The notes below the pieces were generated by a model. The model made no database searches, was not told the origin of the DNA, and worked only from the letters and a program-made list of their open reading frames with translations. Positions 1-4,906 of a stretch of 8,867 nucleotides of DNA are shown here, one piece after another. Made by a program: the position numbers and the translations under genes. Position 1 is the stretch's first letter, and the number at the start of each line of letters is the position of its first letter. Source of the stretch: JBCCSZ01 sp039199225 (lineage in GTDB: Bacteria > Bacteroidota > Bacteroidia > Chitinophagales > Saprospiraceae); NCBI GenBank assembly GCA_039199225.1, contig JBCCSZ010000320.1:1-8867 (forward strand), given 5' to 3'.

Positions 1-894
1 ACTCCCATTACACCTTCTGCAAAGATTACTTACTATGATTACGATTGGTCGCTGAACAACGCTTCGGCTACTTCTTCGGATGCCTTTGAAGACACTCCAT
101 CCAGCGCCAACAATGCCAGTCGTTACGTAGTATCCTCCGCCATCCCCAAGGGTAGCATCGAGGTCAAGATATTCAACAACCTTTACACACAGCGGACAGG
201 AAGCGAAGGCAATTTGACAGACCGCTCTACCTTCCTGACCTCCACGATGAGTTTCCTGTACGGCATTACCAATCATTTCAACCTCGGTTTCAACACCCGC
301 TATCGCCGGGTTCGCAACGATCGCTTACCGTCTTCCGCACTCGACGTGCTTGGCTCCGGAGAGGCAGGCAGCTCTCGCCAGGGTTTGACAGCCTTCGGTC
401 CGCAAATTCGCTACGCACCTGTGAAGGCATGGCAAAACTTTTCCATCCAGAGTTCCTTTGTCTTTCCCATCGGCGAGGACCTGGCCGGCAACAGCAGCCA
501 ACCGTACATCGATTGGAATGGCGCCACCTGGCATACACAGTTCTTTAATGATTTCTCGATTGGCAACAACTTTTCGCTTTTCACAGAAATCGATGTATTG
601 TGGGAAGACATCGGAAGCCAGTCTGAAGGCAACATCAACCGAGTGTCTACCCCGGCCATCCTCATTTTTAGTTACAACCCTGATAAGAAAACAACCATTT
701 ATACTTTGGGCGGCTTCTCTCCTTTCTGGCAAGATCAATTCGACTATTTTGTTCAGGCAGGGATCGGCGTCAAGTACCAGTTTACGCCAAAACTCGAGCT
801 GGAATTGTTGTATACCGACTTTACCAACAAATTCCTGAACGATACCGGTGGACAAGCGGCAACTTACAACATCGGTTTTCGTTTTAACTTATAG
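1..894 (+). CDS. Outer-membrane beta-barrel protein, C-terminal part (5' end outside window)
   Basis: The reading frame is open from base 1 to a TAG stop and shows 297 residues; the true start lies upstream. From about residue 50 on, the protein is a series of alternating polar/hydrophobic strands rich in aromatic residues, separated by Asn/Gly/Ser-rich loops. It ends in the strand YNIGFRFNL, whose near-terminal Phe is typical of barrel proteins recognised by the BAM machinery. The first 45 visible residues are Ser/Asn/Asp-rich and look like an extracellular loop or linker. No TonB-dependent receptor plug or TonB box is visible in this part. It resembles the general MetA-pathway/transporter type of small bacterial porin-like barrel, but I cannot assign a substrate. 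The next gene starts 48 bp downstream on the same strand, so co-transcription is likely. An outer-membrane location is well supported; the function is unknown. Confidence 0.8.
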   Translation, partial: TPITPSAKITYYDYDWSLNNASATSSDAFEDTPSSANNASRYVVSSAIPKGSIEVKIFNNLYTQRTGSEGNLTDRSTFLTSTMSFLYGITNHFNLGFNTRYRRVRNDRLPSSALDVLGSGEAGSSRQGLTAFGPQIRYAPVKAWQNFSIQSSFVFPIGEDLAGNSSQPYIDWNGATWHTQFFNDFSIGNNFSLFTEIDVLWEDIGSQSEGNINRVSTPAILIFSYNPDKKTTIYTLGGFSPFWQDQFDYFVQAGIGVKYQFTPKLELELLYTDFTNKFLNDTGGQAATYNIGFRFNL

Positions 895-942
895 AGCGCA
901 AGCCTAACGCCCCCAAACTACACCAGCTGAAAAGAATTGCTC

Positions 943-2214
943 ATGTCTCGGATTACTCTTTTGCTTTTGTTCTGCACGCTTGTCATCGGCCACTTGTCGG
1001 CACAGACAGACGACCAGCGAATCCGAACGATCGATTTCGAAGGTGTAGAAAAAACAAAGGTATCCTTCTTGAGTCAATTCATCCAGTGCAATCCTGGTAC
1101 GATACCAGCGGACAGCCTCATACAAGCAGACATACAGCGCCTGAAAAACATTCCAGGTATCGGCAATGCTACTTACCGCGTTGATCAGAGAGGGAAAGAC
1201 CTCTATCTGGTTTATCAAATCGAAGAAGTGCGGACCTTTTTGCCCATTGCCAATTTTGGAGGCATCAAAGGCAATTTCTGGTTCCAGCTTGGCTTTTCAG
1301 ACATCAACTGGCAGGGGAAAGGACAATTTCTCAGTGCTCACTACCAGAACAACGACCAGCGGCATTCCGGCCAGATTTTCTATCGAGTGCCTTATTTCCG
1401 AGGTAGCCAATGGGGATTTACCGCCAATCTCAGCATGTGGGCATCTCGCGAGCCGCTCTTTTTTGAAGAGGGAACCGTCAATTACGATTACGACAACAAC
1501 AGCCTGGGACTCAGCGCCATTCGCTACTTTGGACTGAATCGAAGTCTCGAACTGGGCGGCACTTACTTTGTGGAAAAATACGCCAAGAGTAAGCAGCAAT
1601 TTCTGGAAAACCCTCCGGGGCCAGAATCCCTGACCCAACCGAAGTGGCTGCTCAAGGTGGAATACAATGTGAACCTGCTGAACTATCACTTTTTTTATTT
1701 GAAGGGACGAAGTTGGCGATTGCGACTACAGGATGTCTACAATACATTGGACAAGAACTGGTTTCACAGCTTGCAATTTCAAGGCCGCCAGTTTTTTCGC
1801 GTCAAAGATCGCGGCAACCTGGCCCTACGGCTCCGCCTAGCCATTTCGACCAATAACGATACGCCCTTTGCACCTTTTGTTGCAGACAGCCACGTCAATC
1901 TCAGAGGCGTTGGCAATCGCATCGACCGGGGAACGGCGCAGGTGGTGCTGAATGTAGAATACCGACAGACCCTTTTTGAGTCTCGACTGTGGGCCGCCCA
2001 GGCGGTCGCCTTCACGGATGTCGGTACTTGGCGAAAACCCGGTGGTACACTCTCCGATCTTTGGAACTCCGACCAATTTCGGGAGTTCGTCGGTGGTGGC
2101 TTTCGCATCATTTATCAAAAAATTTATGGTGCCGTTTTTAGAATAGACTATGGGATAGATGTCTTCAACCCCAACCAACGTGGATTGGTCATTGGATTGG
2201 GACAGTACTTTTAA
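943..2214 (+). CDS. Minimal Omp85/BamA-TamA family outer-membrane protein (one POTRA domain plus barrel)
   Basis: The protein has 423 residues when started at ATG 943; a TTG six bases upstream is in frame but would only add two residues before a complete signal peptide. Residues 1-20 form a Sec signal (hydrophobic core LLLLF..LVIG, cut at LSA|Q). Residues about 27-95 fit a single POTRA domain: IRTIDFEGVEKTK strand, the helix starting near D57 with a later LKNIPGI segment, and a closing YLVYQIEE strand. The rest is a beta-barrel. The segment NLRGVGNRIDRG (319-330) sits where Omp85 proteins have the loop-6 VRGF/Y motif, and is followed by the usual NVEYR strand. The chain ends in Phe. BamA usually has five POTRA domains and about 800 residues, so this is a short accessory member and not the essential BamA. 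Omp85 proteins insert or move proteins (sometimes lipids) across the outer membrane; the client here is unknown. It lies between a barrel gene and a glycosidase gene, the latter only 11 bp away. Confidence 0.85.
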   Translation: MSRITLLLLFCTLVIGHLSAQTDDQRIRTIDFEGVEKTKVSFLSQFIQCNPGTIPADSLIQADIQRLKNIPGIGNATYRVDQRGKDLYLVYQIEEVRTFLPIANFGGIKGNFWFQLGFSDINWQGKGQFLSAHYQNNDQRHSGQIFYRVPYFRGSQWGFTANLSMWASREPLFFEEGTVNYDYDNNSLGLSAIRYFGLNRSLELGGTYFVEKYAKSKQQFLENPPGPESLTQPKWLLKVEYNVNLLNYHFFYLKGRSWRLRLQDVYNTLDKNWFHSLQFQGRQFFRVKDRGNLALRLRLAISTNNDTPFAPFVADSHVNLRGVGNRIDRGTAQVVLNVEYRQTLFESRLWAAQAVAFTDVGTWRKPGGTLSDLWNSDQFREFVGGGFRIIYQKIYGAVFRIDYGIDVFNPNQRGLVIGLGQYF

Positions 2215-2225
2215 TTTTTATCGGT

Positions 2226-3302
2226 ATGAAAAATACCATCCGATCACATAGCCTGCCAAGGCTGCTTCTTTCCTACGCGATCCTCATTGGCTGTGGGTTG
2301 GTTTTTCCCTTGGAAATATCGGCTCAGTTCAAACGCTTTGCTTCATCTGAAAAAATAAAGGGCGTCAGCTTTAGTGGTCCTCAAAAGGCGGGTTGGCAAC
2401 TGAATATGTTTAAGAATATACAGGTTTCCAAAGCCGAATGGGTTGCCTTAATTCCAGAAGCTACCTTGAACCGGCAGAGCTTAGAACTTCGTCCGGACAG
2501 CGAAAACGATTGTTGGAGCGAGACGGTAGAGGCCAATATCCAGGGCATAAAGATGGCAAAGCGGGCCGGCTTGCGCGTCATGCTAAAACCCCATATTGTG
2601 CTTGGGGAAAAAACCAGCTACGACAGAACGGGCAGGGCCTCCTGGCGGGGTTTGTTCAGACCTCAAAACGAGAAGGATTGGCAGACCTGGGAGAAAAACT
2701 ATGAAGCCTACATTCTCCAGCTGGCCTACATTGCGCAGTCTTTGAAGGTCGACCTTTTTTGCGTAGGCACAGAACTTAAATTTTCGGCAGTAGAACGGGC
2801 AGCATTTTGGAGGCAACTCATCCAGAAAGTTCGTCGAGTGTATAGCGGCCCGCTGACTTACTCAGCCAACTGGGATGAATACGACCTCATCGGCTTTTGG
2901 CAGTCACTCGACTACATCGGCGTAGACACCTACTTTCCCATCAACGAAGCAAAATATCCCGATGTTGATACAACGGTCAAAAACTGGAAAGTCATTCAAA
3001 AGAAGCTGAAGCGCATCAGCCGAAAGGAAGGTCGGCAAATCCTCATCACCGAGTTTGGCTACCGCAATGTCTATTTTGCGGGTAAAGAGCCCTGGTTACA
3101 CGACGCCGGAAATGAAACCCCATTTGACCAAGCCCAAGTCAATCTTTATCAGGCATTCTTCCAAGCCTTTTGGGACAAGTCCTGGGTAGCTGGTGGTTTT
3201 TCCTGGAAGTGGTTTTACCAACCCCAGCCAAAGGGAAACACCAATTTTTCCATCCAAGACAAACCGGCTTTAAAAGTCCTCCAAAAATGGTACAGCCGAT
3301 AG
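2226..3302 (+). CDS. Secreted GH113-like TIM-barrel glycoside hydrolase
   Basis: This 358-residue protein has an N-terminal signal (residues 1-33, probable cleavage ISA|Q) followed by one TIM-barrel domain resembling glycoside hydrolase family 113 (clan GH-A, known members are beta-mannanases). Visible family marks are the KGVSFS first strand (44-50), VMLKPHI (118-124), the acid/base strand CVGTEL with Glu183, SANWDE (213-218), DYIGVDTYFP (229-238), and the nucleophile strand ILITEFGY with Glu276. The last barrel strand with its Trp residues, GGFSWKWF, is at 323-330. Both catalytic carboxylates are present, so the enzyme should be active; mannan as substrate is only a family-based guess. An LIGC sequence (20-23) fits a lipobox, so lipoprotein anchoring is an alternative, but the very hydrophobic residues after the Cys and the ISAQ site favour a cleaved signal. 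The gene follows the Omp85 gene by 11 bp and is most likely in the same operon. Confidence 0.85.
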   Translation: MKNTIRSHSLPRLLLSYAILIGCGLVFPLEISAQFKRFASSEKIKGVSFSGPQKAGWQLNMFKNIQVSKAEWVALIPEATLNRQSLELRPDSENDCWSETVEANIQGIKMAKRAGLRVMLKPHIVLGEKTSYDRTGRASWRGLFRPQNEKDWQTWEKNYEAYILQLAYIAQSLKVDLFCVGTELKFSAVERAAFWRQLIQKVRRVYSGPLTYSANWDEYDLIGFWQSLDYIGVDTYFPINEAKYPDVDTTVKNWKVIQKKLKRISRKEGRQILITEFGYRNVYFAGKEPWLHDAGNETPFDQAQVNLYQAFFQAFWDKSWVAGGFSWKWFYQPQPKGNTNFSIQDKPALKVLQKWYSR

Positions 3303-3374
3303 GCAGCTAAGTCCGCTGAAACAATACTTCACCACTCCGCAACATTGATCCACTCTTGGGATGAATGCACCGCT

Positions 3375-3382
3375 TAACTTTG
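3375..3382 (+). promoter_or_regulatory. Possible Bacteroidota -7 promoter element (TAACTTTG)
   Basis: TAACTTTG is a full match to the Bacteroidota TAnnTTTG -7 consensus. The nearest upstream TTG (3356-3358) is about three bases closer than the usual -33 spacing, so the match is incomplete. If active, transcription would begin near 3389 and run into the hairpin terminator at 3466-3507 without crossing a gene. An 8-base match with four fixed TTTG positions can occur by chance in AT-rich DNA. Confidence 0.25.
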
Positions 3383-3388
3383 TACCAA

Positions 3389-3507
3389 ACACCTAGCGAT
3401 TGTTTTCATATCAATTGGTAGCTAGGGTCGTTCATCAGAATTTTCTCATAATGACATATAGCAAAAAGGTGCCGGGAACCCAAAACCGTTCCGGCACCTT
3501 CCTTTTT
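3389..3507 (+). ncRNA. Candidate small RNA in the convergent gap
   Basis: The 247-bp gap between the glycosidase and lipoprotein genes has no credible ORF. A putative -7 element (3375-3382) is followed by an imperfect hairpin in which CTAGC (3393-3397) and ATTG (3399-3402) pair with CAAT (3412-3415) and GCTAG (3421-3425). The stretch ends in an intrinsic terminator. A promoter, a fold and a terminator with no gene between them is the layout of a roughly 120-nt sRNA. The simpler reading is that this is the 3' UTR of the glycosidase operon, which needs the same terminator. There is no evidence from conservation. Confidence 0.2.
3466..3507. terminator. Bidirectional intrinsic terminator between convergent genes
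   Basis: AAGGTGCCGGGAAC (3466-3479) pairs with GTTCCGGCACCTT (3488-3500) over 13 base pairs with one bulged G. A CCTTTTT run follows on the + strand (3501-3507) and an AAAAA run precedes it (3463-3467), giving a T-tract on the minus strand as well. It therefore fits termination of both the plus-strand glycosidase operon (stop at 3302) and the minus-strand lipoprotein gene (stop at 3550). Confidence 0.85.
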
Positions 3508-3549
3508 ATCTATTGCGTCAAGCTGCTACAAGTGCAACCTACACAGTGA

Positions 3550-4074
3550 TTATCTTCTTTTGAAACTGTAATTACCGTCGATGCTCGTCGTGCTGATCAC
3601 TCCCTGTTGATTGCTGCTTTGTGTAAAGGTAAAATCCATTTCCAGATCATCTCCATCCAGTTTTGTGATGTCTATGGATTGAGGCATCTGAGCTTGGCTG
3701 TCTGTAGCAGTAATCACATTTCCATTGACCATATAGGTACCCGTCCCTAGCCAATCCGTAATCGTCACGGCCTGGGTAAAGTTTTGTCCATTGAGGCTGG
3801 TGGTCAAATCGATGGTATATGTACCCATTGACTGATAGGTTCCATCGGATTTGAATTCTACAGAAGCTGTAATGTCTCTTGCGCTACCCATAAAATCTGC
3901 CGTAAAAGGCATACCGGAAACAGTCGTTGTAGATTTACCCGTGTAGTCCAAAACGTTCAGGTCCCAAACGCCAACGATGTCGTCGTCTCCTCCTGCATTG
4001 GTATCATCATCTTTGTTACAGGCGACAACGGAGAAAAGCGCAGCTAACAATAAAAGTCGATTGAAAAATTTCAT
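3550..4074 (-). CDS. Lipocalin-like outer-membrane or surface lipoprotein
   Basis: The 174-residue product has a type II signal peptide with lipobox VVAC; Cys19 would carry the lipid. The mature protein starts CNKDDDT, and an acidic stretch just after the lipidated Cys resembles the lipoprotein export signal that sends Bacteroidota lipoproteins to the cell surface. After a Gly/Asp linker the body begins IVGVWDLN (33-40), the G-x-W first strand typical of Bacteroidota lipocalin-like domains. Repeated beta strands follow, such as ASVEFKSDGTYQSMGTYTI (70-88) and TGTYMVNGNVITATD (111-125), ending YSFKRR. This fits a small antiparallel beta-barrel that binds a hydrophobic or otherwise unidentified ligand; the function is unknown. 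The gene stands alone, convergent with the glycosidase operon. Its promoter is probably within the 300 bp upstream. Confidence 0.85.
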   Translation of the reverse strand: MKFFNRLLLLAALFSVVACNKDDDTNAGGDDDIVGVWDLNVLDYTGKSTTTVSGMPFTADFMGSARDITASVEFKSDGTYQSMGTYTIDLTTSLNGQNFTQAVTITDWLGTGTYMVNGNVITATDSQAQMPQSIDITKLDGDDLEMDFTFTQSSNQQGVISTTSIDGNYSFKRR

Positions 4075-4109
4075 AACAGTTTATAATTTTTGGTGAATGA
4101 AAATCGAAT

Positions 4110-4215
4110 AAAGATTAGTTCGAGCAGAACGCTCAGATAAATACTCGCCATAGCTACGGCTATGTCTGTGTTTTTTACCTCGTCTAAAGATGAAACTCAT
4201 TTCAAACTAAGGATA
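4110..4215 (-). repeat. Hairpin-rich segment, possible dispersed repeat or mRNA leader
   Basis: Three small perfect hairpins lie close together: GAGC/GCTC with a 5-nt loop (4121-4133), CATAGC-TACG-GCTATG (4149-4164, 6 bp), and TGAAA/TTTCA with a CTCA loop (4191-4204). A T6 run lies at 4171-4176. Read on the minus strand, the segment would form the 5' leader of the lipoprotein mRNA if transcription starts near 4330. Only one copy is in this window, so repeat status is a guess. A leader with regulatory structure is the alternative. Confidence 0.25.
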
Positions 4216-4248
4216 ACACAATTTTATCTAGGCACTCCTTAGCACAAA

Positions 4249-4277
4249 TTGTACCTAAATTAATGGAGTAAAGTTTG
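4249..4277 (+). promoter_or_regulatory. Weak plus-strand promoter-like pair (TTG / TAAAGTTTG)
   Basis: TTG (4249-4251) lies 22 bases before TTTG (4274-4277), close to the 23 expected for the Bacteroidota -33/-7 pair, but the TA is separated from TTTG by three bases and not two. A transcript would begin near 4284, just before the doubtful ORF at 4303. Weak evidence. Confidence 0.2.
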
Positions 4278-4302
4278 GGTGAGATATTGAGATCAGTAAT
4301 AC

Positions 4303-4614
4303 GTGTGCCGCAAGTTACAGAGAGAAACACTAAAAACAAAGCTACCACTAGAATTTAAAAAAATAGCCGGGCTCCTGTTGAACCACCCGGCTATTGAAAA
4401 GGGTAGAATTGCCTTGTCCGAAGACAAGCTGAATGTTGAATACAGTATGATCGTCTCTTTTTTCGGTATGTTTTATATCGCAATGCTTTGGAATAGGAAA
4501 GTCAACCTTTTTGTAGCGAATACCATTCCTACCACTCTACAATTAGGTTGCAAAAAACTACAATATCACCTTTCTGGTCATCCTGTTGCATCATGGCACA
4601 TCCTCCGTACCTGA
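4303..4614 (+). CDS. Doubtful ORF, hypothetical protein of 103 residues
   Basis: The ORF opens directly after an in-frame TAA (4297-4299), and GTG 4303 is the only early start; the first internal ATG is at 4447. The product begins MCRKLQRETLK, has a middle hydrophobic patch (YSMIVSFFGMFYIAMLW, about residues 47-63) that could be a membrane segment, and ends HILRT. I recognise no family. Codon use is mixed and AT-richer than in neighbouring genes, with several CTA and AGA codons. A 10-bp terminator-like inverted repeat for the opposite strand lies inside it (4362-4395), which argues against coding. It may be chance, or a decayed gene. A weak promoter-like pair just upstream is the only support. 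Confidence 0.15.
   Translation: MCRKLQRETLKTKLPLEFKKIAGLLLNHPAIEKGRIALSEDKLNVEYSMIVSFFGMFYIAMLWNRKVNLFVANTIPTTLQLGCKKLQYHLSGHPVASWHILRT
4337..4344 (-). promoter_or_regulatory. Possible minus-strand -7 element for the lipoprotein gene
   Basis: The minus strand reads TAGCTTTG here, a full match to TAnnTTTG, pointing towards the lipoprotein gene. No good TTTG -33 box lies at the expected distance; the upstream bases are the T-tract of the minus-strand terminator. Transcription would give a leader of about 255 nt containing the hairpins at 4110-4215. A shorter leader from an unrecognised promoter is equally possible. Confidence 0.25.
4357..4395 (-). terminator. Intrinsic terminator on the minus strand, no gene assigned
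   Basis: AATAGCCGGG (4362-4371) and CCCGGCTATT (4386-4395) form a perfect 10-bp stem with a 14-nt loop. On the minus strand it runs straight into a T-tract (complement of seven A at 4357-4363), the classic intrinsic form. On the plus strand GAAAAG follows, so it would not terminate in that direction. It implies a minus-strand transcript coming from the 4396-4900 side. Confidence 0.6.
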
Positions 4615-4839
4615 AGAAGCCAAATAAATGATATGATTTGATCGAATTTTATAAGGGCCGAGAGAGATAAGAAGCCTTTTATAACAACGTATTTTTGAAA
4701 TCGTATAAACTGCTCGTTGTTACTTTTCCACTCCATCGCTGCTTGGATGAGATCGTTTTATTACACTTGATACCTTGGGTGGCCTCGCTCTTATTTAGAC
4801 TTTTTCAAAATAATTCACTTTACACATACTTAATAACGC

Positions 4840-4870
4840 TTTAATATGCTGATTAACCTCTAGCTATAAT
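4840..4870 (+). promoter_or_regulatory. Possible promoter for the PhoX-family gene
   Basis: TATAAT (4865-4870), continuing as TATAATTTC, lies 36 bases before the start codon; TTTAAT or TTTA near 4840 is 19 bases further up. It is neither a clean TAnnTTTG element nor a clean sigma-70 pair, but the position and the AT-rich upstream DNA fit a promoter. No Shine-Dalgarno precedes ATG 4907, as is normal for Bacteroidota. Confidence 0.25.
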
Positions 4871-4906
4871 TTCATACCATTATTTAACCCTCCAAATTAC
4901 TTAGCT

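Larger units (their letters stand above)
4075..4906. other. Long intergenic region with no convincing gene
   Basis: These 832 bp separate the divergent lipoprotein and PhoX genes. The contents I can point to are a hairpin-rich stretch (4110-4215), promoter-like motifs for both strands, a minus-strand terminator hairpin (4357-4395), one GTG-initiated plus-strand ORF (4303-4614), and an 8-bp inverted repeat TAACAACG/CGTTGTTA (4682-4689 and 4715-4722, 25-nt loop). The rightmost 100 bp is AT-rich, as expected upstream of an expressed gene. A 52-codon minus-strand ORF (4736 down to 4578) is also present but has no recognisable features. The region may hold a decayed gene, but I recognise no fragment of one. 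Confidence 0.7.

Noticed and set aside
214..216. TTG as the start of the first gene
   Set aside because: The same frame is open back to base 1 with barrel-type sequence, and no signal peptide follows this TTG. The gene starts outside the window.
325..855. 176-residue ORF on the minus strand opposite the first barrel gene
   Set aside because: The plus-strand frame has regular beta-barrel strands and a correct C-terminal Phe strand; the antisense product has no domain or signal.
937..942. TTG start two codons upstream of the Omp85 gene's ATG
   Set aside because: ATG 943 gives a complete signal peptide and is the commoner start codon; no ribosome binding site favours TTG.
2283..2295. Lipobox LIGC in the glycosidase signal peptide
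   Set aside because: It matches the pattern, but a long hydrophobic stretch continues after the Cys and a typical ISA|Q cleavage site follows, so a soluble secreted form is preferred; not fully excluded.
3451..3549. 32-codon ORF starting at ATG 3451
   Set aside because: It runs straight through the strong terminator hairpin and its product has no recognisable feature.
4682..4722. 8-bp inverted repeat TAACAACG/CGTTGTTA as an insertion-sequence end or operator
   Set aside because: There is no transposase, no target duplication and a 25-nt loop; such a repeat is expected by chance in AT-rich DNA of this length.
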